From Lachnoclostridium sp. UBA1308 (lineage in GTDB: Bacteria > Bacillota > Clostridia > Lachnospirales > Lachnospiraceae): a stretch of 64,000 bases of DNA. The stretch covers positions 12,358-76,357 of the forward strand of contig DBTU01000055.1 of assembly GCA_002307215.1 (NCBI GenBank). The letters are read 5' to 3'. Positions 45,057 to 53,497 of the stretch are shown piece by piece; position 1 is the first letter of the stretch; each line of letters begins with the position of its first letter. The notes under the pieces were generated by a model. That model did no database searches and was not told the DNA's origin. It saw only the letters and a list, made by a program, of their open reading frames with translations. The position numbers and the translations under genes are program-made.

Positions 45057-45527
45057 TTATTCCCCTATATAAGGGCTCTTTTCATAAATCCTTTTCTCGA
45101 AATCATAGCTCTCAACATATGGTTCCTTGTTCAAGTAAATCCACTTTTGAATATAAATTGGCTTGAATTCAAACAACCTTTCATTTAGTAGCGCAGAATA
45201 TTTATCATAAGAGGCTTTATAGTATTCTTTGTACAAGTCACTAAAGACCTGATTATCTAAGGGATGCCCCATTTCTTTGCATATTCCTTCTATCTGGACA
45301 TTTTCAATACATAATGCTGCATTATGATTTCTCTGTAATTGTTCATACTTTCTAGAATTTTGATCAGTTTGAAAATAGAACAGTTTATCCAAAATCACTA
45401 CACTCATCATTCTCGATGTTACTTTATCATTGAATGATGTAGACAGCACCATTTTCATATTATTTCCAAGCTGTTCAAATAATATGGAACATTGTATATC
45501 AAAACCTTCCAATGTTAATTCCTCCAT
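45057..45527 (-). CDS. Pyridoxamine 5'-phosphate oxidase-related FMN-binding protein
   Basis: 156 residues of split-barrel flavin-binding type. It shows the sheet pattern MKMVLSTSFNDKVTSRMMSV, LDKLFYFQTDQNSRKYEQLQ and NHNAALCIENVQIEGICK. These fit the PNPOx-like superfamily of small reductases or flavin/heme-binding proteins. The substrate is unknown. It stands alone between aroE, which converges on it, and the EFR1 gene. Confidence 0.8.
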   Translation of the reverse strand: MEELTLEGFDIQCSILFEQLGNNMKMVLSTSFNDKVTSRMMSVVILDKLFYFQTDQNSRKYEQLQRNHNAALCIENVQIEGICKEMGHPLDNQVFSDLYKEYYKASYDKYSALLNERLFEFKPIYIQKWIYLNKEPYVESYDFEKRIYEKSPYIGE

Positions 45528-45722
45528 AACTTCATCCCGACCTACCCATTTCTTAAATTTTCCATAATATAGATGTATTATATTACTCTTTATTTGTTTT
45601 TTCTACATAAACTATAATAATTCTTTTTATATCGCTAAATATTATTCTTTATTTATTACCAACTCGTATTATTATAGGTTCCTTTGCTCTTACATTCATT
45701 GTTTTAAGAAACATAAAAATAA

Positions 45723-45760
45723 CGCAATCCATAGAAAATCTTAATTTTCCATGAATTGCG
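45723..45760 (-). terminator. Terminator hairpin, family copy 1
   Basis: The arms CGCAATCCATAGAAAAT and ATTTTCCATGAATTGCG pair with two mismatches. On the minus strand it is followed by TTATTTTTATG. It ends the EFR1 transcript and closely resembles the hairpin at 49727-49766. The rest of the 349-bp gap (45528-45876) is AT-rich with no gene. Confidence 0.75.
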
Positions 45761-45876
45761 CCTGTTTAATAATTTTACAACAGACTAAGCTCTCTTTATA
45801 TTGCGATGCCAGAAAATACCGGATTCCATGCCTTTTTGAATGCTATTTACACATGTAGCATAGAAACGTAAACATT

Positions 45877-46683
45877 CTACTCCATACTACTTCTGCTGTT
45901 CTCCTTGCTCAGAAGGAGCTCATGTATAACATTCGGATTATAATACCTTTTTCTCTTTTGGGTTTTATTCTTCCAGTTAATCGCACTCTTTGGACAGGAT
46001 TGCAGGCATCCCATGCAAAATTCACAGTGATGCTGCCACTCCGGTTTACCCTCAACCAGCTTTATATTCTTTACACTGCATGCCTTTTGACACCTTCCAC
46101 ATCCGATGCAAGTATCGCTAACCACAAATTCCTTATCTTTCGTAGGATACTTTTTCACTATCAGTTGATTCAACTGTTTCCCTATCAGGTGATCAATAAA
46201 TAATTTACTATGCTCAAATCGTATCTGTTCTTTCACTTTTACGACTTTAGCGATATATTCTAATTTCTCTTTTTCCTTTTTGAATTTTTCTTCTTGCTTC
46301 TCCGGCAAATCAGCATCGTATATAAGGATATAATTATCAGGCATTATTACATAAAATCCCGCCGACAAATGTCTATCCTGCCTTTTTAAAATATCATCTA
46401 TCTGATCGAGTGAAGCCCCCGGGGTTCCACCGCAGGTTGCGATTGCATATATGTAGGTTCCTTTGCTTACTTTTAAATCACCTAAGAATTTCTTAACTAT
46501 GTTAGGAATCCCCCAAAAATAAGTAGGAAATACTATTCCTACTCTATCAACATCGTTATAATCGCTATCACTAATATCTGCTATATTAGCAACTTCGCAA
46601 TCCGCTAGTTTACCCGATAAATCTTTTGCCACCTGATAACTGTTACCCGTCCCGCTAAAATAAAAAACTACATTTTCCTTCAT
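45877..46683 (-). CDS. EFR1-type flavodoxin/ferredoxin fusion protein
   Basis: 268 residues from the ATG at 46683, with GGAGG 7 nt upstream. The N-terminal flavodoxin domain has the FMN loop FYFSGTGNSYQVAK and then VFPTYFWGIPNIVKKFL and ATCGGTPGASL. The C-terminal domain carries two 4Fe-4S motifs: CIGCGRCQKAC and CEFCMGCLQSC, each followed by a Pro or Val spacing pattern. Such proteins move electrons between flavin and iron-sulfur centres in anaerobes; the partner is unknown. The ArsR-type gene just upstream may control it. Confidence 0.9.
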   Translation of the reverse strand: MKENVVFYFSGTGNSYQVAKDLSGKLADCEVANIADISDSDYNDVDRVGIVFPTYFWGIPNIVKKFLGDLKVSKGTYIYAIATCGGTPGASLDQIDDILKRQDRHLSAGFYVIMPDNYILIYDADLPEKQEEKFKKEKEKLEYIAKVVKVKEQIRFEHSKLFIDHLIGKQLNQLIVKKYPTKDKEFVVSDTCIGCGRCQKACSVKNIKLVEGKPEWQHHCEFCMGCLQSCPKSAINWKNKTQKRKRYYNPNVIHELLLSKENSRSSME

Positions 46684-46821
46684 ACAAATCCTCCTCATTT
46701 TATATTTTTCTTATATTTTGTGGTTTTGATTATTGAGCTCGCATGATTACGCAAAACAATTTTTACGTTTCGACATGTATCGAATTGTTACGATATTTTT
46801 TTCGGGAATTCCTCTTTCGAT

Positions 46822-47115
46822 TCATTCCCGAAATTTAAATTCATTTCCTATTTCGTCAATTACATCTTTATTTACGGTAGCAACTAAGAACTTCCCATTC
46901 TTGGTTGTTGTTATTAACCCGGCATCACTTAATTCTTTTAAATGATGTGAGATAGTTGGCGCTCCAATATGGAGATTCTCCACGATTTTCTGCATAAGAC
47001 AATCGCATCCGGCCTCAAAATCTTTGTGCTCATATTTTAAAATGCTTAAAAAGATTTCCAGTCGATTCTCATTGGATAGCGCCTTATGAATTCTTGCTCG
47101 TTGTTTTGTATTTAT
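46822..47115 (-). CDS. ArsR-family winged-helix regulator without a standard start codon
   Basis: An open frame of 97 codons on the minus strand encodes a clear ArsR-type protein. It reads RARIHKALSNENRLEIFLSI, then FEAGCDCLMQKIVENLHIGA, PTISHHLKELSDAGLITTTK and NGKFLVATVNKDVIDEIGNE. An in-frame TGA lies just upstream (near 47122). No ATG, GTG or TTG precedes the conserved part; the codon after the GAGGTG site is ATA at 47113-47115. Either ATA is used as a start or the start codon was lost and this is a recent pseudogene. The cysteine pair GCDC and the position before the EFR1 gene suggest regulation of that gene. Confidence 0.75.
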   Translation of the reverse strand: MNTKQRARIHKALSNENRLEIFLSILKYEHKDFEAGCDCLMQKIVENLHIGAPTISHHLKELSDAGLITTTKNGKFLVATVNKDVIDEIGNEFKFRE

Positions 47116-47272
47116 TCCGGCACCTCATTTCGATACTTATCAAACTATGACAAAGTTAACACACTACTATTTGAATGTCAAATATAAATTATTAATGTTG
47201 TTACAACAACTCTTTTTAACTTCATTTTCATGGCCTTTTCACTAAATTATCGCGACACTGTGACGACTAATA

Positions 47273-48133
47273 TCATAACCTTAGGCTACCCTTAATCGAA
47301 ATCACGGCATCTCCACCGATATAAATCACCTTTCTACCGATGATTTTACTGTGAATAAAAGAGGGTTTTCCCATGCTTTCTCCCTGGATGAAAATACTTT
47401 CCTGCTTCTCATGGATGTGACCCGTTGTAAACAGATAGTATGTAAGTGCTCCATTTGATGTTCCGGTTGCAGCTTCCTCATCAATATCATATAGCGGTGC
47501 AAAATTCCTGCAGTAGGCTGTTGCATCCTGAGATGACGCATAGTAAAACATATGAACGCCGACAACATTATGTTTTTCTGAAATTTTGATGACTACATCT
47601 CGATTTTGAATCGCATGATCAAGCTTTTCTTTACTATTGACCGGCAATAATATATCCGATAACCCGGTGTTTACAATACAAGGTTGTAAACCTTCGAGTC
47701 TGTCTTGCGAACAAAGTCCATAAGCCTGATATAATTCAGAACTTTCTTCGAGTGTCAGTTGTTTTATCAATTCACCTTGTCCCATTTCCATCCATATGAA
47801 GTCCGGTTTAACCTCGATATTCAAATTGCCGACCAAGGTGCTAGCAATATAATTTCCTATTCCAATCTTTTTCTCGTTCCGTAATACGGTAAAGGATGAA
47901 ATTGTGGCATGTCCGCACAGGTCAATCTCACCTTTTGGAGTAAAATATTTTATTCTGAACGTATTATGATTTACAGCTTTTACGAAAGCTGTTTCAGAAT
48001 GCTTCAGTTCCGCAGCAATTTTTTTCATAATCGATACCTCCGGGAAACTTTCATTTTCCTCCAGTAATACGACTCCTGCTTGATTACCCCCGAAAATTTG
48101 ATTAGCAAAAGCATCTACAACGAATAATTCCAT
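47273..48133 (-). CDS. PhzF family epimerase/isomerase-like protein
   Basis: 286 residues. Family motifs: VDAFANQIFGGNQAGVVLLE at the start, then LKHSETAFV with the catalytic Glu, RIKYFTPKGEIDLCGHATIS and, near the C-terminus, EEAATGTSNGALTYYLF. The fold is a diaminopimelate epimerase-like double domain. The substrates of most bacterial PhzF proteins are unknown, and no phenazine genes are nearby. Confidence 0.92.
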   Translation of the reverse strand: MELFVVDAFANQIFGGNQAGVVLLEENESFPEVSIMKKIAAELKHSETAFVKAVNHNTFRIKYFTPKGEIDLCGHATISSFTVLRNEKKIGIGNYIASTLVGNLNIEVKPDFIWMEMGQGELIKQLTLEESSELYQAYGLCSQDRLEGLQPCIVNTGLSDILLPVNSKEKLDHAIQNRDVVIKISEKHNVVGVHMFYYASSQDATAYCRNFAPLYDIDEEAATGTSNGALTYYLFTTGHIHEKQESIFIQGESMGKPSFIHSKIIGRKVIYIGGDAVISIKGSLRL

Positions 48134-48219
48134 AATTAACTCCTTCTATCAGTCATGTATTTATTTTTGTGAAAAAATGAATATACTTATCTTCAACTTC
48201 TGTTTCTTTTATACCCAAT

Positions 48220-49077
48220 CTATTGAAACTCTTTCTCATGGGTTTTAAAAAAGTCATAATAAGTGCGTACATTTTCCAAATCTGTCCACCTAGCTGTCTC
48301 AACAGGATTCTCATCAAGGTTATAAATTTTTGCTCCACGCATGGCTAGCAGAAACGGTGAATGTGTTGATATAATAAATTGACACCCAAAAAAACGCACT
48401 GACTCCTCCAGGAAGCTCATCAATTCCATTTGGCGCTTCGGAGAAAGACTGTTTTCCGGCTCATCCAACAAATATAGCCCATTCTCGCCGATCTTTTCGG
48501 TAAAATAAAGGAATGCACTTTCCCCATTGGAATATTCACGTACGTTGTCAATCAATTCGCCTCTAACAAAACGTGACTGAGTTTTACGTCTGGAATTATT
48601 CACCTTAACCAGCTGTTCATAATCGGCAATTGATTTCATCTGAAATTGGGAGTACTTCGCCTCCAAGTATTCATCAAATAGCTCGTCCCGCTTCAAGTTG
48701 ATTCCTTCATTCAGGTTACGTATATTCAACATATAGTCAAAAACGTCATCGCTGGTAATGATTCTACTATTATCCGGAATGTCCTCTTCCGTATTCATGT
48801 CGCACAGTTTGACATAGTCAGGAAAAAAATTAGATTTATTATAGATAGACGCACGGTAGATACCTGTCTTTTCTGCAATAATATTCAGTGCCGTAGATTT
48901 CCCGGAACCATTGCCTCCATATAGTATTGTAACCGGCTCAAAATCAAGCCTGTCAAGATCATGACCCGATAGAATCTTAAATGGGTAAAATGAGTCATAG
49001 CAGGTTCTTTGTATACTCATAAAAAAACCATGTTCCGTGTCCGCACTCGGGAATGTAATTGATTTTAAATAAATCAT
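48220..49077 (-). CDS. AAA/ABC-type ATPase domain protein
   Basis: 285 residues in one nucleotide-binding domain. Walker A is YGGNGSGKSTALNII, the ABC-like signature YSNGESAFLYF, Walker B GLYLLDEPENSLSPKRQM and the switch His is in FIISTHSPFLL. It belongs to the stand-alone ABC/SMC-like ATPases often annotated AAA_23 or AAA_21. No membrane partner is adjacent. The role is unknown; DNA- or RNA-linked stress functions are common in this group. Confidence 0.85.
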   Translation of the reverse strand: MIYLKSITFPSADTEHGFFMSIQRTCYDSFYPFKILSGHDLDRLDFEPVTILYGGNGSGKSTALNIIAEKTGIYRASIYNKSNFFPDYVKLCDMNTEEDIPDNSRIITSDDVFDYMLNIRNLNEGINLKRDELFDEYLEAKYSQFQMKSIADYEQLVKVNNSRRKTQSRFVRGELIDNVREYSNGESAFLYFTEKIGENGLYLLDEPENSLSPKRQMELMSFLEESVRFFGCQFIISTHSPFLLAMRGAKIYNLDENPVETARWTDLENVRTYYDFFKTHEKEFQ

Positions 49078-49118
49078 ACTGGTCTCCTAATCTTATTTCG
49101 GTAGAGTACTCATTTAAC

Positions 49119-49526
49119 TTATTCTTTAATAGATAAAAGTTCTTTGATTCTATTTTGATAATAATCTCCAAACATATATGTCTTGTTTCCATCCCACAGA
49201 ACACTACCACCAAACACATAACCTTCTATCATATTACCCTCTTTATCTTTAAAACTCAACCCTTGCACAGCATCTTTGGGTTTATCAAAAGACTTCAGAA
49301 GTGATATTGAATTAAAGTATTCCACCATTTTAGATAATACTTTTTGATCTGTTATCTCACCATCTATGTAATCAGCATCACCATTATTGTAATTAACAAA
49401 GCTATATTCCATACTGTAAACTTCAGTTTTATCTAAATCAAATTTAAGACTAGTACATTTAAAATATACTATGATTAGAATAATGACTAATATTATTGTT
49501 ATAATTTTAACATTCCTTTTTTTCAT
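49119..49526 (-). CDS. Unrecognised membrane-anchored protein
   Basis: 135 residues from the ATG at 49526, with AAGGGG about 9 nt upstream; the frame is open further but without a site. It begins MKKRNVK, then one hydrophobic helix (IITIILVIILIIVYF) ending at Lys-Cys, which is not a standard lipobox. The outer part has a YNNGDADYIDGEITD motif and KEGNMIEGYVFGGSVLWDGN, resembling small secreted proteins of unknown function. It is 42 bp from the ATPase gene, in the same direction. Confidence 0.7.
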   Translation of the reverse strand: MKKRNVKIITIILVIILIIVYFKCTSLKFDLDKTEVYSMEYSFVNYNNGDADYIDGEITDQKVLSKMVEYFNSISLLKSFDKPKDAVQGLSFKDKEGNMIEGYVFGGSVLWDGNKTYMFGDYYQNRIKELLSIKE

Positions 49527-49726
49527 CAATTCACGCCCCTTAGCTTTGACATCAAAAACAAAAATTAAATATATGGTAATATTGTACAATATATCAAAAA
49601 TGATTGCTATCAATATTTTCATACTTACTTATTGCCTATTACTAATATATTTGCTATATGTTCGCCGCTTCATTGTCTAAAAACCCCGTCACTAACCATC
49701 ATATGTTTCAAGAAAACACAAAAATA

Positions 49727-49766
49727 GCGCAACCCACAGAAAGCCTTAGTTTTCCATGAATTGCGC
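49727..49766 (-). terminator. Terminator hairpin, family copy 2 (efp)
   Basis: GCGCAACCCACAGAAAGCC pairs with its partner ending TTTCCATGAATTGCGC. On the minus strand it is followed by TATTTTTGTG. It is a close relative of 45723-45760, including flanking sequence TGTTT-AAGAAA-ACA. Other parts of the gap 49527-49869 show no gene. Confidence 0.7.
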
Positions 49767-49869
49767 TCATAAAATTCTTTTTAATATCAAATACCTACCC
49801 TTTGAATTAGTTTGTGACCGAGGATTACACAAGCACAAACTTCTAATGGCCCGCATATATTTCGCGGGA

Positions 49870-50427
49870 CTAAACTCTCTTTATATAATCGCCGGATCTG
49901 GTGTCGATAGATATCTTATCACCCTGCTCAACAAATAACGGTACATATACAGTTGCTCCGGTTTCAACAATTGCCGGCTTAGTAGCACCCTGTGCGGTAT
50001 CACCCTTGAAACCGGGTTCTGTTTCATTAATTACAAGCTCTACAAACAACGGAGGCTCGATTGTGAAAACCTGTCCATTATGAGAAAGCATCTTAACCAT
50101 TTCATTTTCTTTTACAAACTTAAGAGAATCTCCGATAGCTTCTCCAGCCATAGCGATCTGCTCATAATTATCTACGTTCATGAAATGGAATAGGTCACCA
50201 TCAGAATATAGATATTGCATATCACTTCTTTCAATATGTGCCGACGGATATTTTTCTGTCGGACGGAATGTCTTCTCAACTACGCCGCCATTTTTGATAT
50301 TCTTTAACTTTGTTCTTACAAATGCTGCGCCTTTGCCGGGTTTAACATGCTGGAATTCTATGATCTGATATACCTGATTATCCATTTCAATTGTAATGCC
50401 GTTTCTAAAATCGCCTGCTGAAACCAT
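49870..50427 (-). CDS. efp: Elongation factor P
   Basis: 185 residues from the ATG at 50427; AGGAGG lies 11 nt upstream. Three beta-barrel domains are present. The KOW-like domain has FQHVKPGKGAAFVRTKLKNI with the tip Lys in PGKG, where some bacteria carry a modification. The C-terminal domain carries the family signature DTRSGDYIKRV. EF-P rescues ribosomes stalled on proline runs. No modification enzyme is adjacent. Confidence 0.96.
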   Translation of the reverse strand: MVSAGDFRNGITIEMDNQVYQIIEFQHVKPGKGAAFVRTKLKNIKNGGVVEKTFRPTEKYPSAHIERSDMQYLYSDGDLFHFMNVDNYEQIAMAGEAIGDSLKFVKENEMVKMLSHNGQVFTIEPPLFVELVINETEPGFKGDTAQGATKPAIVETGATVYVPLFVEQGDKISIDTRSGDYIKRV

Positions 50428-50519
50428 ACTATACAAATCCTCCTTAGATTGAAACTACTCTTTAGTCTATAATAAGCTGTTATTTTTTGCAACTGTTTTT
50501 TTTCAATCCGAATATTGCT

Positions 50520-50633
50520 ATGTTACAGTTCAGCCATCAAAGAGATGTATCCGGACTGGGAAAAATTGATTTCTATATGGAAACATTTCTTTCCCAGTCC
50601 TGTCACGCTCCTTATTAAGCTGAACTGTAACAT
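50520..50633. repeat. 114-bp palindromic element
   Basis: Perfect 15-bp terminal inverted repeats ATGTTACAGTTCAGC/GCTGAACTGTAACAT at 50520-50534 and 50619-50633. A second perfect pair GGACTGGGAAA/TTTCCCAGTCC is inside, at 50553-50563 and 50590-50600. It lies between the M24 peptidase stop and efp. A half copy lies at 1-51. Confidence 0.9.
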
Positions 50634-50641
50634 TGATATAC

Positions 50642-51712
50642 CTAAAGCTCGATTAACTCCTTCTTCGAATGGGTGAAGTTCTCACAGCCATCTTCGGTCA
50701 CTGCCACCAGATCCTCGATCCGAACTCCGCCATAACCTTTGATATAGATTCCGGGTTCCACTGTCTCAATCATTCCGGGAAGTAAGATGCTTTCGTCCGA
50801 CATATTAAGTCTGGGATTTTCGTGAACCTCTAGGCCAACACTGTGCCCAAGCCCATGCCCGAAGCACCCTTCAAATCCTGCCTTATATATAATATCTCTT
50901 GCCACACGATCCACTTCACTGCCACGGTATCCTGCTTTAATAAATGAAAGAGCCTGCGTCTGTGCTTCTAATACAACTCGATATATTTCTCTTTGTCTCT
51001 CACTTGCTTTACCGATTACAATTGTTCTGGTCATATCAGAGCAGTAGCCTTCATAGACACAGCCGAAATCCATCGTTACAAAGTCTCCGGCTTCAATTCT
51101 TTTCCTGGACGGGACTGCATGAGGCATTGATGAATTAAGGCCTGATGCGACGATTGATGAAAAGCTTAAACCCTCTGCACCCCTCATTTTTAATAGGAAT
51201 TCTATCTGGGCAGCTATCTCAAGTTCTGTCATACCGGGCTTAATAAAGTCAAGGATTTCGGTAAATACCTGATCACCGATTTTCTCTGCTTTTTTAATAT
51301 ATTCTAATTCTTTTGCGGTTTTTATCCTTCGAAGCTGTGTAATCTCATTACCGATCGGAACGAGTTCCTCTACTGCCAGCTTATCCTTTAAATTCTGATA
51401 GGTGGAATAGAGCATATCCTCTGCTTCAAAGCCGAGCCTCATAGGTTTATCGGTTCTGATCAAATCGTTCAGCACCTCTTCATAGCCGCCGCTTCCAATG
51501 GTTATGATCTCATAGCCCTCTGCTTCATGCTCTGCTTGAATGGTATATCGAAAATCTGTTACCAAGGTATGCCGATTCCCTGAGATGTAAAGATATCCTG
51601 TCGCTCCTGCAAAGCCACTGATATAACGTATATTATTTCCGTTAGAGATCAGCATAGCGTCAAGGGTAAGCTTTTGTAGGAGATTTATTATTTTCTTATA
51701 GTTGTCCATCAT
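50642..51712 (-). CDS. M24 family aminopeptidase P/Xaa-Pro peptidase
   Basis: 356 residues. An N-terminal creatinase-like domain (DAMLISNGNNIRYISGFAGA) is followed by the pita-bread catalytic domain. Metal ligands: VTMDFGCVYEGYCSDMTRT, GHGLGHSVGLEVHENPRL, METVEPGIYIKGYGGVRIED. This set of Asp, Asp, His, Glu, Glu is complete. In Bacillus the same gene (yqhT) lies between aroQ and efp, as here. It cleaves X-Pro peptides. Confidence 0.94.
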   Translation of the reverse strand: MMDNYKKIINLLQKLTLDAMLISNGNNIRYISGFAGATGYLYISGNRHTLVTDFRYTIQAEHEAEGYEIITIGSGGYEEVLNDLIRTDKPMRLGFEAEDMLYSTYQNLKDKLAVEELVPIGNEITQLRRIKTAKELEYIKKAEKIGDQVFTEILDFIKPGMTELEIAAQIEFLLKMRGAEGLSFSSIVASGLNSSMPHAVPSRKRIEAGDFVTMDFGCVYEGYCSDMTRTIVIGKASERQREIYRVVLEAQTQALSFIKAGYRGSEVDRVARDIIYKAGFEGCFGHGLGHSVGLEVHENPRLNMSDESILLPGMIETVEPGIYIKGYGGVRIEDLVAVTEDGCENFTHSKKELIEL

Positions 51713-51734
51713 ATAAAACCTTGCTTTCTCTTAA

Positions 51735-52172
51735 TTACTGTGCCTGTATATTCAGAATTGCATCAACCGCCAGAAGGTAACCCTGAAGCCCCAAGCCTGC
51801 GATCTGGCCTGTACATACAGGAGCGGTAACCGAAACATGTCGAAATTCTTCTCGCTGATGAATATTGGAGATATGTACCTCGATTATTGGAGCGGTGATG
51901 GACGCAAGTGCATCCCGTATTGCATAACTGTAATGAGTATAAGCACCGGGATTAATGATGATGCCCTCCACCTTATCATGATATGCCTTTTGAATCCGAT
52001 CAATAATCTCACCTTCACTGTTGCTTTGAAAGGTTTCAATTATAATATCAGCTACTTTAGCCTTCTCCTCAAGCAAACCCAGCAAATGGTTGAAATCCTT
52101 GGTTCCATAAATACCTTTTTCTCTTATTCCGAGAAAATTTAAATTTGGTCCGTTAATAACTAAGATTTTCAT
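51735..52172 (-). CDS. aroQ: 3-dehydroquinate dehydratase, type II
   Basis: Converts 3-dehydroquinate to 3-dehydroshikimate. 145 residues, usual length. The start MKILVINGPNLNFLGIREK, NPGAYTHYSYAIRDALAS with the catalytic His, and PIIEVHISNIHQREEFRHVS are diagnostic of type II. The ribosome-binding site AAGGGAG lies inside a short hairpin repeat (52179-52205). It is followed by the M24 peptidase. Confidence 0.96.
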   Translation of the reverse strand: MKILVINGPNLNFLGIREKGIYGTKDFNHLLGLLEEKAKVADIIIETFQSNSEGEIIDRIQKAYHDKVEGIIINPGAYTHYSYAIRDALASITAPIIEVHISNIHQREEFRHVSVTAPVCTGQIAGLGLQGYLLAVDAILNIQAQ

Positions 52173-52178
52173 AATCGC

Positions 52179-52205
52179 TCCCTTTTGCCACCTTTGGCGG
52201 CTCTC
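52179..52205 (-). promoter_or_regulatory. Short palindrome carrying the aroQ ribosome-binding site
   Basis: On the minus strand AGAGCCGCCAAAGGTGGC forms a 6-bp stem with one G-U pair, followed by AAAAGGGAGCGATT and the aroQ ATG. It is the same subtype as the copy at 21784-21825. Confidence 0.6.
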
Positions 52206-52328
52206 TAATCAGAGTAGTGAATTGCTATATCCTTCACACTGCACCCACCTGTTTATCAAATATGTAACTACAAACCAATTCCATTAAATTACATTTTTGA
52301 GTACTTATTATAGCTTGCAACCTGATTA

Positions 52329-52862
52329 TTAATAAATCTGTTTCAAATATGCTTCCATGATATAAGCCACTATTTCATCTATTGTCTTATCATCTGTAGC
52401 AATTATCTTTTGTGCGGCCGCTTCATAAATAGGAGTTCTTTTACTTAGTAGCCGCTCCACCTTCCGGTCCAGCTCGTCCCCCATTAACAGCGGTCTTGAC
52501 GTATCGCCATTTAATCTCTTCAGCGTGGTCTCCTTAGAGGCATTCAGGAATACAACATAACCCATTTCCTTAAGCAGTCCGGAATTTTGCTCTCGAAGTG
52601 GCAATCCTCCTCCGGTGGAAAGCACGGTCTGATTCAAACTTCGTGAGATTTCTTTCAGAAAATCCGTCTCCAAGTTACGGAAATATTCCTCACCTCGAAC
52701 CGTGAAAATATGGCTTATGGTGTCCCCTGCTCTTTGTTCCAGTAGCTGATCCGTATCACTGAATTGATAGGATAGCCGCTCCGCCAGCCGTTTACCCACT
52801 GTGGTCTTGCCGGAGCCCATGAATCCGATTAATATTATGTTATGCTTACTTATTGAACCCAT
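52329..52862 (-). CDS. aroK: Shikimate kinase
   Basis: Phosphorylates shikimate. 177 residues from the ATG at 52862; an ATG four codons earlier is possible. Walker A is LIGFMGSGKTTVGKRLAE, with FSDTDQLLE and RGEEYFRNLE for shikimate binding, VLSTGGGLPLR, and the lid arginine in TSRPLL. It overlaps the YqeG gene by 17 bp and is separated from aroQ by about 150 bp. Confidence 0.94.
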   Translation of the reverse strand: MGSISKHNIILIGFMGSGKTTVGKRLAERLSYQFSDTDQLLEQRAGDTISHIFTVRGEEYFRNLETDFLKEISRSLNQTVLSTGGGLPLREQNSGLLKEMGYVVFLNASKETTLKRLNGDTSRPLLMGDELDRKVERLLSKRTPIYEAAAQKIIATDDKTIDEIVAYIMEAYLKQIY

Positions 52863-53388
52863 CCCGTTCCTCATTCCTACTTAACTTTTCCTTTGCCAGA
52901 TCCCTCCGATAGAAATAAAGTACAATCCTTTCCAGTTTGCGTTTTAATACAATCTGAATTTCTTCTTTGGGATGAATGGGTTTTACCAGATAAGTCAACA
53001 TTCCGACACGATTTGCACCATATACATCGGTAAAAATCTGATCCCCTACAAAGACGGTATTGCTAATCTGAGTGCCCATAATTTTACATGCCTTAATATA
53101 ATTCTTTGTGGCGGGCTTATTTGCTTTGAAAATATAATTTGTCCCTATATCCTTATTAAATCTACTCACTCTCATTTCACTGTTATTCGAGATCAGACAG
53201 GTCTGAAAACCAATTGTTTTAAGTCTTGCCAACAGCTCTTTCGCTCTGGGTGTCGCATCGGCTCCATGCTTTACCAGTGTATTATCAATATCATATAGAA
53301 TCCCACGATATCCATTTGCATACAGCTTCTCGTAATCAATGTCATAGGATGAGGGTGCCAGTCTTTTCGGATAAAATTTGCGAAACAT
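52846..53388 (-). CDS. YqeG family HAD-superfamily phosphatase
   Basis: 180 residues from the ATG at 53388, with AGGAG 7 nt upstream. HAD motif 1 is GILYDIDNTLVKHGAD, motif 2 CLISNNSE, motif 3 KPATKNYIKA and motif 4 VFVGDQIFTDVYGANRVGM. The group (class IIIA, YqeG/GEP4-like) includes phosphatidylglycerophosphate phosphatase in mitochondria; in bacteria the substrate is not settled. It is upstream of aroK. Confidence 0.9.
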   Translation of the reverse strand: MFRKFYPKRLAPSSYDIDYEKLYANGYRGILYDIDNTLVKHGADATPRAKELLARLKTIGFQTCLISNNSEMRVSRFNKDIGTNYIFKANKPATKNYIKACKIMGTQISNTVFVGDQIFTDVYGANRVGMLTYLVKPIHPKEEIQIVLKRKLERIVLYFYRRDLAKEKLSRNEERDGFNK

Positions 53389-53497
53389 ATTTCGTCTCCT
53401 ATTCAATATTGAATTATGTTTTCATTATAGCAACCGAAATATGAATTCACAAGAAAAATCTATATTTATCCACGGGGAAAACAGATAGCTCTTGTGC

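Noticed and set aside
46798..46834. Terminator of the ArsR-like gene (TTCGGGAAT...ATTCCCGAA)
   Set aside because: On the minus strand it is followed by A, not T, and the EFR1 gene follows in the same direction.
48995..49219. 74-codon minus-strand frame overlapping the ATPase start
   Set aside because: It is a shifted frame of two flanking genes with no ribosome-binding site.
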